Assembly: GCA_002722315.1 (NCBI GenBank)
Contig: PBLG01000018.1
Span: 1 to 64,000, forward strand
DNA length: 64,000 nucleotides
Reading direction: 5' to 3'
Origin: Lysobacterales bacterium
GTDB lineage: Bacteria > Pseudomonadota > Gammaproteobacteria > Xanthomonadales > Wenzhouxiangellaceae
The notes beneath the pieces were generated by a model, which saw nothing but the letters and a program-made list of their open reading frames with translations, did not search any database and was not told the DNA's origin. Positions 20,405 through 29,699 of the stretch are shown here, in pieces. The first letter of the stretch is position 1; each line of letters starts with the position of its first letter. Made by a program: the position numbers and the translations under genes.

Positions 20405-21110
20405 CGGGCACGACCCCGCCATCGATCCGGCCGATCGACTGATCTTCGCCCTGGACGTGCCGGACGCAGCCCGCGCGCGGGCGCTGATCGGCCAACTCGG
20501 CGATACGGTCACCTTCTACAAACTCGGCCTCGAGCTTTTCCTTTCCGGCGCCTACTTCGAACTGGTCGACGAGCTCAAGGCTTCGGGCAAGAAGGTCTTT
20601 GCCGACCTCAAGCTGTTCGATGTTCCGGCCACGGTGGGGCGGGCCGTGGCGCAGCTCGCGCGCCAGCAGGTCGACTTTCTGACCGTTCACGGCCAGGACG
20701 CGATGCTCGCGGCCGCGGCCGACAACAAGGGTGACGCCAGGGTACTGGCGGTGACCGCGCTGACCAGCCTCGACCAGGGCGATCTCGACGATCTCGGTTT
20801 CGACTGCAACGTCGGCGACCTGGTGCTTTCGCGAGCCCGGCGTGCGCTGAAGCTCGGTTGCGACGGGGTGATCTCGTCGGGGCTCGAAGTGCCGGCACTG
20901 CGCGACGGCGTGGATCCGGCGCTGGTGGTGGTATGCCCCGGGATCCGGCCGGTGGCCAACGTCGACGACCAGAAGCGCACCATGAGCGTCTCCGAGGCGT
21001 TTTCCGCAGGCGCCGATCACATCGTGGTCGGCCGCCCGATTCGCGACGCCGACGACCCGGCTGCGGCCGCAGCCGCGATGCAGGCCGACATCAGGGAAAT
21101 ATTTTCATAA
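20388..21110 (+). CDS. pyrF: orotidine-5'-phosphate decarboxylase
   Basis: A 240-residue TIM-barrel enzyme that makes UMP from OMP. The conserved core reads LIFALDVPDA, then FYKLGLELFLSGG-like, and VFADLKLFDVPATV, which carries the catalytic Asp-Lys-Asp region. VVCPGIRP and ADHIVVGRPIRDADDPAAA complete it. Length is typical of the group 1 enzymes. It starts inside the end of the preceding hydrolase gene. Confidence 0.97.
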   Translation: MPNKPDGHDPAIDPADRLIFALDVPDAARARALIGQLGDTVTFYKLGLELFLSGAYFELVDELKASGKKVFADLKLFDVPATVGRAVAQLARQQVDFLTVHGQDAMLAAAADNKGDARVLAVTALTSLDQGDLDDLGFDCNVGDLVLSRARRALKLGCDGVISSGLEVPALRDGVDPALVVVCPGIRPVANVDDQKRTMSVSEAFSAGADHIVVGRPIRDADDPAAAAAAMQADIREIFS

Positions 21111-21144
21111 TATAAACAAATACATATGGATGATTACAAAGGTA

Positions 21145-21173
21145 TTGCATTAGCTTGACCGTTCAGGTTATTA
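21145..21173 (+). promoter_or_regulatory. candidate sigma-70 promoter for a small RNA
   Basis: A -35-like TTGCAT at 21145-21150 and a -10-like TTATTA at 21168-21173 are separated by 17 bases. The whole stretch 21111-21180 is AT-rich in an otherwise GC-rich window, which makes a promoter plausible. Confidence 0.45.
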
Positions 21174-21179
21174 TTTTTC

Positions 21180-21309
21180 CTGGTTTGGTCTTCGCTGTGA
21201 TCGAACCTTGGTAACAAGAAAGCCCGGGGCGTCGCCATGATCGCCTCGGGAAACACCTCCGGCTTCGGTCGGTTTGCGGGCAGAGCCAACTTCGGCTCTG
21301 CCTTTTTTA
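21180..21309 (+). ncRNA. candidate structured small RNA between pyrF and plsB
   Basis: About 130 nt beginning just after the candidate promoter. It contains CTTG-GTAA-CAAG, then a nine-pair hairpin 21223-21231/21242-21250 with one G-U pair. A CCG/CGG hairpin follows around 21255-21273, and the end is an intrinsic terminator at 21279-21309 (stem GCAGAGCC/GGCTCTGC then TTTTTT). No credible open frame or ribosome site is present. It does not look like 6S, 4.5S or tmRNA to me. The alternative is simply the 3' UTR and terminator of pyrF. Confidence 0.4.
21279..21309 (+). terminator. intrinsic terminator
   Basis: Stem GCAGAGCC, loop AACTTC, stem GGCTCTGC, then CTTTTTT. It ends either pyrF transcripts or the candidate small RNA, or both. 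Confidence 0.9.
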
Positions 21310-21371
21310 ACCCGCCTTGTTCGCCAACCGCTCTACTGCGGCACCCTCAGGCCCCGCGTCTGCGGCGTTTC

Positions 21372-21427
21372 GCTCGGTCGCAAGTCCTCACCGTAGCTTT
21401 GGCTACGCCTCCGGCTTGCTCGGTCGC
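21372..21427 (-). repeat. 56-nt hairpin module, copy C
   Basis: Read on the minus strand it has GCGACCGAGC at both ends and GGAGGCGTAGC, CAAA, GCTACGGTGAGGA between. The central stem is GTAGC/GCTAC, where copies A and B have GTAC/GTAC. The flanks also resemble those of copy B (AACGCCGCAGACGCGGGGCC on one side). It lies in the 472-base gap between pyrF and plsB. Confidence 0.8.
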
Positions 21428-21582
21428 GAAACCCCACAGCCACGGAACCTGACGATGCCTCGCGACGAGCGGATGGTGAACAAGGCGGGTCAAGCAACCT
21501 CTGAACAAGTTACGCAGGTTGAAAAAGGCGCTGGTGGTAAACTCCGGCTCCGTCCAGTGGAACCATCCCCGATCCGTCCACC

Positions 21583-24096
21583 ATGTCTTCGTTGCCTTTC
21601 CATCGCCGATTCCCGGGCTACCTGCTGCACTCGCTGAAGCTCAGGTGGGTTTCGCTGTGGCGGGCGGTGCTTCACTGGTGGGTGCGCGCGACGGTGCTGC
21701 CGGAGGATCTGGACGAGCTCAGGATAGGCACCGGCTCGCCGGTGTTCTACGTTCTCGATACCAATGCCTATACGTCGCTTCTGATCCTGGAGCAGATCTG
21801 TCGCGAGCACGAATGGCGCCGGCCGTCGGATTCTTTCCAGCACGACGACGTGGACCTTCCGCGCGCATACGGCGCCAGCCGGCGCTACCACGGCCTGTTC
21901 GTCCGGCGCCCGATGAAGCGCCGCAACTCGGAAATGGTCAAGCAACTGGTCGCCGCGGTGCACGACGGACGCCTGGAAGACGCTCGTATCGTGCCGGTCA
22001 CGGTGTTGATCGGCCGCGCACCGGACAAGGAGCAGTCGATCGCCAAGATCCTGTTCTCCGAGAACTGGGACCTGGGCGGGCGCTTTCGGCGATTCCTGAC
22101 GACGCTGGTCAACGGGCGGGCCACTTTCGTGCAATTCGGCAATCCCGTTTCGCTGGCGGAGATGGCGGCCGCAGGGCAGGGAGAAGAGAAGGACCTGCGT
22201 CGCATCAGCCGATTGCTGCGCGTTCATTTCAAGCGCGTGCGCACCGCGGCCATCGGGCCGGACCGTTCGCACCGGCGCACCCTGGTCGATAGGGTTGTGC
22301 ACTCCGACTCGGTGCGTCAGGCCGTTGCGGCCAAGGCCCGGCGCGACAAGATCGAGATCTACGAGGCCGAAGCCCAGGCGAGAAAATACGCGCGGGAAAT
22401 CGCCGCCGACTATTCCTATTCGTTCATCCGGATCGCCGAGATCCTGCTGAGCTGGTTCTGGAACCGGATCTATCGCGGCATCCAGGTCTTCCACTTCAGC
22501 AGGTTCCGCGAGGCGCAGCAGGGACACGAGATCGTATACGTGCCCTGCCATCGCAGCCATATCGACTACATGCTGCTGTCATTCCTGCTGTATCGGAGAG
22601 GGTTCGTCCCGCCGCACATCGCCGCGGGCATCAACCTGAATCTGCCGATCGTGGGCCGTCTGTTGCGCTACGGCGGTGCGTTCTATCTGCGACGGAGTTT
22701 CCGCGCCCAGCCGCTCTACTCGGCGGTGTTCAACGAATACGTGCGAACCATCATCGACAAGGGCGTGGCGCTGGAATATTTCGTCGAGGGCACCCGCTCG
22801 CGCACCGGCCGTTCGCTGCCGCCGCGTGCCGGCATGCTTTCGATCACGGTGCGCGCATTCCTGCGCGACCGGAGCCGCCCGCTGATGTTCCAGCCGGTCT
22901 ACATCGGCTACGAGCGCCTGGCCGAGGGCAGTTCCTATATTTCGGAGCTGTCGGGAAGCCAGAAGAAGACCGAATCGCTGTCGGACTTCCGCAACGTGAT
23001 CAACATCGTGCGCAAGAACTACGGCCAGGTCTCGGTGAGTTTCGGCGAGCCGATCCGGCTCAATCCGCTGCTCGACCAGTACGCGCCCGACTGGACCGAC
23101 CAACCGCTGGATCCCCAGGCCAAGCCGGAATGGCTGGTGCCGCTGGTCAACGACCTGGCCCAGCGAATCGTCGTCAACATCAACGCCACGACCCACTGCA
23201 ACCCGGTCAACCTGCTGGCCGCAGCGCTGCTGGCCACGCGCAAGCAGGCGCTGGACGAGGAAGACCTGGAGGCGATGATCGGCCTGTACCAGCGGCTGAT
23301 CAGAATGACGGCGTATTCGGACCGGATCACGATCACCGACCTGACGCCGGGGCAGGTCATCGAGTACGGCCTGGACCTTGGCATCATCCAGCGCCAGGCG
23401 CACGCCCTGGGCGACATCATCCACGTCGATCAGAAGAACGCGGTGCTGCTGACGTATTTCCGCAACAATATCTCGCACCTGCTGGCCATGCCGGCCTGGA
23501 TCGCCTGCTGCTTCCTCAATAACCAGCGCGTGCGCAAGTCGCGCGTCAGGCGGCTGACCGAAACGATTTACCCGTTCCTGAAAAAGGAGCTGTTCCTGCC
23601 CTGGGCGCCGGAAGAAGTGCCGGTGATCATCCAGCGCTGCACCGACGCGCTGGTCCGTCTCGGCCTGCTCGGCATGACCAACGAGTATCTGCAGCGAACG
23701 CCGGGCGGCTCGGACCAGACCTATTACCTGCGCCTGCTCGGCAACGCCATGCTGCAGACCTTCGAGCGCTACTACATCACCATCGCGGTGCTGGCCAAGA
23801 ACGGTTCCGGCCGGTTGAGCCGGCAGCGCCTGGAGCAGTTGTGCATCCAGAGCGCACAGCGCATCTCGCTGCTGCACGAATTCGAGGCGCCGGAGTTTTC
23901 GGATCGAACGCTGTTCAAGCAGTTCATCGAATCGCTGCAGGAAATCGATGTGCTCGACCGCAACGACGAAGGCAACCTGACCTTCGATCGCCGACTGGAG
24001 GTGTTCGCCCGCGACGCCAAGCTGGTGCTGGACAAGGAGGTCCGCCACACCATCATCCAGATCACGCCCCGGGTGCGCGACCTCGAGCCTGAGTGA
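21583..24096 (+). CDS. plsB: glycerol-3-phosphate 1-O-acyltransferase PlsB
   Basis: An 837-residue inner-membrane enzyme that acylates sn-glycerol-3-phosphate at position 1, the first step of phospholipid synthesis. Acyltransferase block I is CHRSHIDYMLLSF with catalytic His323 and Asp328; block III is EYFVEGTRSRTGRSLPPR; block IV follows at PVYIGYERLAEGSSYISEL. The long N- and C-terminal regions and total length fit PlsB and not the shorter PlsC or PlsY. It starts 156 bases after repeat module C. Transcription is probably independent of pyrF, given the intervening terminator. Confidence 0.97.
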   Translation: MSSLPFHRRFPGYLLHSLKLRWVSLWRAVLHWWVRATVLPEDLDELRIGTGSPVFYVLDTNAYTSLLILEQICREHEWRRPSDSFQHDDVDLPRAYGASRRYHGLFVRRPMKRRNSEMVKQLVAAVHDGRLEDARIVPVTVLIGRAPDKEQSIAKILFSENWDLGGRFRRFLTTLVNGRATFVQFGNPVSLAEMAAAGQGEEKDLRRISRLLRVHFKRVRTAAIGPDRSHRRTLVDRVVHSDSVRQAVAAKARRDKIEIYEAEAQARKYAREIAADYSYSFIRIAEILLSWFWNRIYRGIQVFHFSRFREAQQGHEIVYVPCHRSHIDYMLLSFLLYRRGFVPPHIAAGINLNLPIVGRLLRYGGAFYLRRSFRAQPLYSAVFNEYVRTIIDKGVALEYFVEGTRSRTGRSLPPRAGMLSITVRAFLRDRSRPLMFQPVYIGYERLAEGSSYISELSGSQKKTESLSDFRNVINIVRKNYGQVSVSFGEPIRLNPLLDQYAPDWTDQPLDPQAKPEWLVPLVNDLAQRIVVNINATTHCNPVNLLAAALLATRKQALDEEDLEAMIGLYQRLIRMTAYSDRITITDLTPGQVIEYGLDLGIIQRQAHALGDIIHVDQKNAVLLTYFRNNISHLLAMPAWIACCFLNNQRVRKSRVRRLTETIYPFLKKELFLPWAPEEVPVIIQRCTDALVRLGLLGMTNEYLQRTPGGSDQTYYLRLLGNAMLQTFERYYITIAVLAKNGSGRLSRQRLEQLCIQSAQRISLLHEFEAPEFSDRTLFKQFIESLQEIDVLDRNDEGNLTFDRRLEVFARDAKLVLDKEVRHTIIQITPRVRDLEPE

Positions 24097-24157
24097 CGGC
24101 CGATCAACGTAAGGCACTCTGTCCGCCGGCGCTGCGGCGACTGTTACAATTCATCGA

Positions 24158-24763
24158 ATGAGCGCCATTCCCCCAGCTTTGCCTGCATCATCCGCTGCGT
24201 CCGAAAAGGCCACGCTTTCGGCGTCGGACTGGGAGCAGGCCGCGCTCGACCTGATCGCCGAAAAGGGGGTATCGGCGCTGGCCGTGGCGCCTCTTGCGCG
24301 CCGACTGGGGATTACCAAGGGCAGTTTCTACTGGCACTTCGCCAGCCGTGACGAGCTGCTCGAGCAGGCGCTGAAGCGTTGGGAAAGGCGCGATTTCGAG
24401 CACCTGGCGCGATCGCTGGATTCAGACCAGCCGGCCGCCGAGCGCCTGGCCGAGTTCATCCTGCGCACCAGCCGCCAGAACCGCAGCCACCAGATCCACG
24501 CCGCCCTGTGCGCGGCCAGCGATCACCCGCGCGTCAAGCCCTACATCGAGAGGATCACCCAGCGTCGGCTGCAGTACCTGACCAAGGCGTTCCGCGAGCT
24601 GGGCATGGACGACGATGCGGCGCGTCACCGCGCGCGACTGACCTACACCAGCTACGTGGGGTACATCCAGCTCCAGATCCGCGGCATGGCGCCCGAGCGC
24701 GGGAGCGACGAATTCGAGTCCTACGTCAGGCACGCCATGAAGACGCTGCTCAATCCCGGATAA
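24158..24763 (+). CDS. TetR family transcriptional regulator
   Basis: A 201-residue TetR-type repressor. The N-terminal helix-turn-helix is VAPLARRLGITKGSFYWHF (about residues 45-65), and the C-terminal half is an all-helical ligand domain. It begins 62 bases after plsB in the same direction, but no target can be assigned. The downstream genes are convergent, so it might regulate itself or plsB. I see no clear palindromic operator in the short upstream gap. Confidence 0.88.
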   Translation: MSAIPPALPASSAASEKATLSASDWEQAALDLIAEKGVSALAVAPLARRLGITKGSFYWHFASRDELLEQALKRWERRDFEHLARSLDSDQPAAERLAEFILRTSRQNRSHQIHAALCAASDHPRVKPYIERITQRRLQYLTKAFRELGMDDDAARHRARLTYTSYVGYIQLQIRGMAPERGSDEFESYVRHAMKTLLNPG

Positions 24764-24770
24764 ACGTTCG

Positions 24771-25196
24771 TCAGGTGACGTCCTTCCTGCCGGCCGATTC
24801 GGCGGCCGGGTCGGTGACGCGGTCGGTGGGACAGTGGGAAGGCGGCCGGCCTTCGGCGCCATGATAGTGATGCAGCGCGCCGTCGGCGCGCAGGCGAATC
24901 CGGTATCCGGGCACCAGCGCCTGGGTATACATCATGTCCGGTTCCGGGCAACCCAGCGCGCTGTTCGGCCAGGTCACGAAACCGGCGTCTATCACGGTAA
25001 TTTCCGCCTTGTCGATTTCCAGCCGTCGGGCCAGGTCGTCGCGTGCCTGCGACACGAACGGTTCGAGTTGCGGATCGATACTCATGTTCCGTTTCTCCTC
25101 GGCACCGGGGGCGTCGGGAGCCCCGGTGGGCGCCTCCCCGATGCATCCGGCAAGGCCAAGCGAAAGAATTGCAGTCAACAGCGTTGAATATCTCAT
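24771..25196 (-). CDS. small lipoprotein of unknown function
   Basis: A 141-residue predicted lipoprotein: signal peptide MRYSTLLTAILSLGLAGC with the lipobox LAGC, and Cys18 as the probable lipidated residue. The mature part includes DLARRLEIDKAEITVIDA and WPNSALGCPEPDMMYTQ. The latter WP-x-SALGCP pattern recurs in small periplasmic proteins whose role is not known to me. The ATG overlaps the stop of the upstream SirB2-like gene by four bases (ATGA), so the two are translationally coupled. The 3' end converges on the TetR gene seven bases away. Confidence 0.8.
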   Translation of the reverse strand: MRYSTLLTAILSLGLAGCIGEAPTGAPDAPGAEEKRNMSIDPQLEPFVSQARDDLARRLEIDKAEITVIDAGFVTWPNSALGCPEPDMMYTQALVPGYRIRLRADGALHHYHGAEGRPPSHCPTDRVTDPAAESAGRKDVT

Positions 25197-25561
25197 ATCG
25201 GTTTGAACAGCGCCAGCCAGGCGATTGACAGGAATGCCGCCAGCGCGGCAAGAAACACCAGGACGGCCTTGCCCTGGTGACGAATTCGGAACGCCGTGAT
25301 CCCCAGTCCGATATAGACCACGATCATCAGCAGCTTGACCCCGAACCACCCCACGCTCAGCGGCGACAGGCCGAGAATCATCCACAGAGCGATACCCGAG
25401 GCCAGCAGCAGCGTATCGATCAGGTGCGGACCGAAGCGTACAAGCGGGTGTGCCAGGGGCCGGTTCATGACCAGCCGGACAAAACCGCGCAGCGCGAATC
25501 CCAGCCCGCTGACCAGGGCCAGGGCGATGTGCAGCGTCTTGATCAGCTCATAGATACTCAT
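25193..25561 (-). CDS. SirB2-family integral membrane protein
   Basis: A 122-residue protein with four predicted membrane helices (for example LALVSGLGFALRGFVRLVM and VLVFLAALAAFLSIAWLALF). It begins MSIYELIKTLHIALALVSG, the usual SirB2 opening. SirB2 proteins are small inner-membrane proteins of uncertain function. The ATG at 25561 is preferred; another start lies two codons upstream. It forms a two-gene unit with the downstream lipoprotein (four-base overlap). Confidence 0.85.
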   Translation of the reverse strand: MSIYELIKTLHIALALVSGLGFALRGFVRLVMNRPLAHPLVRFGPHLIDTLLLASGIALWMILGLSPLSVGWFGVKLLMIVVYIGLGITAFRIRHQGKAVLVFLAALAAFLSIAWLALFKPI

Positions 25562-25629
25562 GGGCAAACTCGGAGCGGGTCCCGGAACCTGCGATCGATT
25601 CTAACGGAATGCATGGGGTGCCGGCCGGC

Positions 25630-26772
25630 TTACCATCCGTGCATCCGGGGCCAGAAGCGGCCGCCGGCGAGATCCTCCCCGACCAGCCAGTAGCCGGCAT
25701 GCTGGGCTGCGGTGGCGCAGGCATGGTTGGGCAGGATGCGCAGCCGCTGGCCCACCTGGAACCGGTCCGGAGTGATCGGCTCGCCGTCTCGCCGGGCCAG
25801 GATGCCGTGTTCCTGGCTTGTTGCGCGAACGAAGATGTCTTCGATGACTTCGCCGGATTCTTGGCACACCAGGCCGTAGCCGCAGTCGACTGTCTGCGAA
25901 GCGGTTCCGCGATCGCGCGACAGCGCCATCCAGCCGGCGTCCACCAGCCATTCGCCGGCATTACCGCGATAACCTATGATTTCCGTGAGCACCGAGATGG
26001 CGATGTCGTCGGTGGTGCAGACGCCGAGACCGGCCATGAACAGGTCCATGAACACGTGGGTGCCGGCGCGAACTTCGGTGACACCTTCGAGATTGCGCAC
26101 GAAAGTCGCCGTGGGCGTGGATCCGACGCTGACGACCGGCGCCTCGAACCCGGCCGTTCGCAGCCGGTCGGCCGCGCTCACGACGGCATCGCGCTCGCGC
26201 TCGGCAGCGCGCTCCAGGCACCTGGCGTCGCGGCAATCGTACGAGGCGCCCATGTGGGTCATGACGCCCAGGACGCCGCATCCGGCATCCGTCACCAGGC
26301 CGGCGGCCTCCAGCAGGGCGGGGTCGTCCGGCCGGAAGCCCCCGCGCTGGCCGTCGGCATCGATCTCCAGCAGCACCGAGAAAGCGCAGTCCAGACGGGC
26401 GGCGGCCTCGCCCAGGCGGCCGGCGGCGTCGGAATTGTCCAGCGTCAGTTTCAGCGCAAGACCATTGCGGTACAGTCGGGCGATACGGTCCAGCTTGCCC
26501 GGTGCGATACCCACGGCGTACAGCTGATCGTCGATACCGTGGCCGAAGAAATACTCGGCTTCGGCCAGCGTCGATACCGTGATGCCGGGCGAATCCGATG
26601 CCATCATGCGGCGCGCGATCTCGATGCTCTTGCAGGTCTTGACGTGCGGCCGCAATGGCGTCCCGAGGTCTTTCAGCCGCGCTTCCAGGGTCTGGATGTT
26701 GCGGGTCATGCGGTCCACATCGAGCAGGAGGCAAGGCGTGACTGGTTTATCATCAATGACGGTTGAGGACAT
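25630..26772 (-). CDS. DSD1-type PLP enzyme (D-serine dehydratase / D-threonine aldolase family)
   Basis: A 380-residue fold-III PLP enzyme with an alanine-racemase-like N-terminal barrel. The PLP lysine lies in LRPHVKTCKSIE (about Lys45). The C-terminal metal site is LRILPNHACATAAQH, matching the His-x-Cys zinc ligands of eukaryotic-type D-serine dehydratase and metal-dependent D-threonine aldolase. Length fits the family. Sequence alone does not separate dehydratase from aldolase. It is divergent from the acetyl-CoA hydrolase gene. Confidence 0.9.
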   Translation of the reverse strand: MSSTVIDDKPVTPCLLLDVDRMTRNIQTLEARLKDLGTPLRPHVKTCKSIEIARRMMASDSPGITVSTLAEAEYFFGHGIDDQLYAVGIAPGKLDRIARLYRNGLALKLTLDNSDAAGRLGEAAARLDCAFSVLLEIDADGQRGGFRPDDPALLEAAGLVTDAGCGVLGVMTHMGASYDCRDARCLERAAERERDAVVSAADRLRTAGFEAPVVSVGSTPTATFVRNLEGVTEVRAGTHVFMDLFMAGLGVCTTDDIAISVLTEIIGYRGNAGEWLVDAGWMALSRDRGTASQTVDCGYGLVCQESGEVIEDIFVRATSQEHGILARRDGEPITPDRFQVGQRLRILPNHACATAAQHAGYWLVGEDLAGGRFWPRMHGW

Positions 26773-26868
26773 GCGAATCGGTTGCCGGTGGCGCGAAAAA
26801 TTGAGGATGGACCAATCATTCTCGCACGGATGCCGGGATGAAATCCGAATCGACAGGAGAGCTCAGGC

Positions 26869-28758
26869 GTGAACAACCAGGCACAACTCGACAGTGTCGT
26901 CGACCACGTCATCGGAGAGGTCGGCAAGCGTATCGTCGTCGGCCTGCCGCTGGGGCTCGGCAAACCCAACCGCCTGATCAACGCGCTTTACCGGCGGGCC
27001 CTGGCAGATCCGCAGATCGAGCTGGAGATCGTGACCGCGCTGTCGCTCGATATCCCGGAGCCGGCTCACTGGCTGGAGGCGCGGCTGATGGCGCCCATCG
27101 TCGAGCGGCTGTTCGGGACCGACTATCCGCGCCTTGAATACCTGGTGGCGCTCAAGAAACGGGCGTTGCCCGCCAATGTCCGGGTCACGGAATTCTACTT
27201 TCAGTCGGGCGCGGCACTGGGTAATCCGGTCATGCAGCGCCACTACGTCTCGTCGAACTACACGCACGTGGCGCGCGACCTGATCGATCGCGGCGTCAAC
27301 CTGATGTTCCAGCTGGTGGCGCGCGACGACAAGGGACGGCTGAGCCTGTCGTGCAACCCCGACGTGACGCTGGACCTGGTGCGGCGAGCGAAAAACCGGT
27401 CCGGCTATCGGCTCTACAGCGTCGCGCACGTCCACCCCGACCTGCCGTACATGCAAGGCGACGCCGAAGTGCCCGACGACTACTTCGATCAGGTCATCGA
27501 TTCCGATCCGGGCCAGCCGCTGTTCGCGCTGCCCCGCCAGCCGATTTCGATCCAGGACTACGCGGTCGGCTTTCATGCCGGACGGCTGATCGCCGACGGC
27601 GGCACGCTGCAGATCGGGATCGGTTCGCTGAGCGATGCTCTGGTGCACAGCCTTGTATTGCGTCATCGGCAAAACGAGACTTATCGCCGGGCGGTCGAAG
27701 CGCTGGACTGCCCGGCGCCCGACGGCATCGGCGACGAGACGACGTTCGAGGAAGGGCTTTACGGCGCCAGCGAGATGTTCATGGACGGGTTCATGCATCT
27801 CTACACCGCCGGCATTCTCAAGCGCGAAGTGTTCGAGGACATAACCGAGATGCGCCGGGCCAACGCCGGCATGAGCGTCGAGAACGCCGGGTCGGGCGCG
27901 GTCATGGACGGCGGGTTCTTCCTCGGCTCGAAGCCGTTCTATGATTTCCTGAACGGGCTGGACGAGCACGAACGGCCGCGCTTCAGGATGCACGGGGTGG
28001 GTCGGATCAACCAGCTCTACGGCGGCCGCGAGGCGCTGGAAATCGAGCAGCGACGACACGCCCGCTTCGTCAACACCTGCATGATGATGACGCTGACCGG
28101 TGCGGCCGTCTCCGACGGGCTGGAAAACTACCAGGTGGTTTCCGGCGTCGGCGGCCAGTACAACTTCGTCGCCATGGCGCACGCGATGGACGACGGCCGC
28201 TCCGTCCTGATGCTGCGCGCCACCCGTGAAAGCAGCAGCGGAACCTCTTCGAACATCGTCTGGCAATATCCGCACAACACCATTCCGCGCCACCTGCGGG
28301 ACCTGGTGGTGACCGAGTACGGTGCGGCCGACCTCAGGGGCCGGACCGACGAGGAGTGCATACAGGCGATGATCGGGATTGCCGACGCGCGCTTCCAGGA
28401 CGAACTCGCCGAGCAGGCGAAGAAGGCCGGCAAGCTGGATTCGGACTGGACGGTTCCCGAGCGCGCACGCGACAACACGCCAGAGGCGCTGGAAAGGGCG
28501 CTGTCGCCGTTCGTCGAGCGCGGCGTGTTTCCCGATTATCCGTTCGGCAGCGATTTCACCGACGTCGAGCAGCGCCTGATCCCGGCGCTGCAGAAACTCA
28601 AGGGGTTGAGCAAGAGCAAGCTTTCCCTGGCGAAGGCGGCGCTTTCCGGCAGGCCCGCGGATTTTCCCGAAGAACTGTCCCGGATCGGCCTGGATGCTCC
28701 CGCCGGCCTGGTCGAGAAGCTCTACGCCAGGATGATCGCCGCTGCGCTTCGAGGATGA
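26869..28758 (+). CDS. acetyl-CoA hydrolase/transferase family protein
   Basis: A 629-residue member of the acetyl-CoA hydrolase/CoA-transferase family, which moves or releases CoA from short acyl-CoAs. Supporting segments are VVGLPLGLGKPNRLINALY near the start, LQIGIGSLSDALVHSL in the middle, and the C-terminal block VVTEYGAADLRGRTDEECIQ. At 629 residues it is longer than the ~500-residue bacterial SucC-like transferases and matches a long subgroup. GTG start at 26869. Which acyl groups it uses cannot be told. Confidence 0.88.
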   Translation: MNNQAQLDSVVDHVIGEVGKRIVVGLPLGLGKPNRLINALYRRALADPQIELEIVTALSLDIPEPAHWLEARLMAPIVERLFGTDYPRLEYLVALKKRALPANVRVTEFYFQSGAALGNPVMQRHYVSSNYTHVARDLIDRGVNLMFQLVARDDKGRLSLSCNPDVTLDLVRRAKNRSGYRLYSVAHVHPDLPYMQGDAEVPDDYFDQVIDSDPGQPLFALPRQPISIQDYAVGFHAGRLIADGGTLQIGIGSLSDALVHSLVLRHRQNETYRRAVEALDCPAPDGIGDETTFEEGLYGASEMFMDGFMHLYTAGILKREVFEDITEMRRANAGMSVENAGSGAVMDGGFFLGSKPFYDFLNGLDEHERPRFRMHGVGRINQLYGGREALEIEQRRHARFVNTCMMMTLTGAAVSDGLENYQVVSGVGGQYNFVAMAHAMDDGRSVLMLRATRESSSGTSSNIVWQYPHNTIPRHLRDLVVTEYGAADLRGRTDEECIQAMIGIADARFQDELAEQAKKAGKLDSDWTVPERARDNTPEALERALSPFVERGVFPDYPFGSDFTDVEQRLIPALQKLKGLSKSKLSLAKAALSGRPADFPEELSRIGLDAPAGLVEKLYARMIAAALRG

Positions 28759-28832
28759 TTTGTCATGATGAGTCGCCATGGCGACTGGCAATGGCGATCA
28801 TCGTTCGATAGACATACAGGAGGCATTCAGCG

Positions 28833-29699
28833 ATGTGTCGATTCACGTATTACCTGGGCCACGAGATCCCCGTTGCCGACCTGGTCACCCGGCCGGAAAA
28901 CTCGCTGATCCACCAGAGCACGCACGCAAAGGAGCGGCCCGAGCCGCTGAACGGCGACGGGTTCGGGCTGGTCTGGTACGTGCCCGATGAAACCGAACCC
29001 GCGCGCTTTCGCTCGCTGACGCCGGCCTGGAACAATTCCAACCTGGCCGAACTGGCGCGGGTCACGCGCAGCCGGTGCATCATGGCGCACGTGCGTGCCG
29101 CCACCAGCGGCAAGTTCGAGGTGGCCGAGGACAACTGCCATCCGTTTCGCTGCGGGCCGTTCGCCTTCATGCACAACGGCGACATACCGGCATTCTCGAA
29201 AATCCGGAGGCCGCTGATGGCGCGCCTTTCCGACGCCGGCTTCGCCAGCGTCAGGGGCAACACCGACAGCGAGCACATGTTCGCGCTGGCGCTCGAACAC
29301 CTCCGGGGCCACGAGCACGAAAGCAGCTGTGAATTGCTGGCCGAGGCGCTGCACGAGACCGTCACCGGCGTGCTGGAGCTTCTGGACGAACACGCGCCGG
29401 GCACGCACGCCTACCTCAATCTTGTATTGACCGACGGCGAAAACGCTGCCGCCTGTCGCTTCAGCACCAACCCCGACTACATCGACAGCCTCTACATCAA
29501 CCAGGGCTCCCGCTATCGCTGCGACGGCGAGGTTTGCTGGATGGACGAGCCCGACGACTCATCGCGAGCAGTGCTGATCAGCTCCGAGCCGCTGAATGCC
29601 GGGCCGCGCTGGAAGCCCATCGAACGCAATCACGTTGCGCTGGTGTCTTCGGATCGCTCCGTGTCGTTTCGTGAACTGTCGGCCTGTTCGGCGGGGTGA
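28833..29699 (+). CDS. class II glutamine amidotransferase (YafJ-like)
   Basis: A 288-residue Ntn-type glutamine amidotransferase. The nucleophile is Cys2 in MCRFTYYLGHE. Other family features are NGDGFGLVWY, IMAHVRAATSGKF, NCHPFRCGPFAFMHNGDIP and GNTDSEHMFALALEHL. A strong AGGAGG precedes the ATG by about eight bases. There is no synthase domain, so it acts as a glutaminase or with an unknown partner, as for E. coli YafJ. Its last 165 bases are repeated at 33905-34069, on the far side of the low-GC insert that follows. Confidence 0.92.
   Translation: MCRFTYYLGHEIPVADLVTRPENSLIHQSTHAKERPEPLNGDGFGLVWYVPDETEPARFRSLTPAWNNSNLAELARVTRSRCIMAHVRAATSGKFEVAEDNCHPFRCGPFAFMHNGDIPAFSKIRRPLMARLSDAGFASVRGNTDSEHMFALALEHLRGHEHESSCELLAEALHETVTGVLELLDEHAPGTHAYLNLVLTDGENAAACRFSTNPDYIDSLYINQGSRYRCDGEVCWMDEPDDSSRAVLISSEPLNAGPRWKPIERNHVALVSSDRSVSFRELSACSAG
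29535..29699 (+). repeat. left copy of a 165-bp direct repeat bracketing the low-GC insert
   Basis: This is the 3' end of the amidotransferase gene, from the CWM codons to the stop. It matches 33905-34069 without any gap, at 147 of 165 positions by my count, including an unbroken 47-base identity (29625-29671 with 33995-34041). Confidence 0.9.

Noticed and set aside
21180-21309. Identification of the structured region as 6S, 4.5S (SRP) or tmRNA
   Set aside because: It lacks the open central bubble of 6S, the conserved SRP tetraloop region and any tag-peptide frame; it is left as an unnamed candidate.
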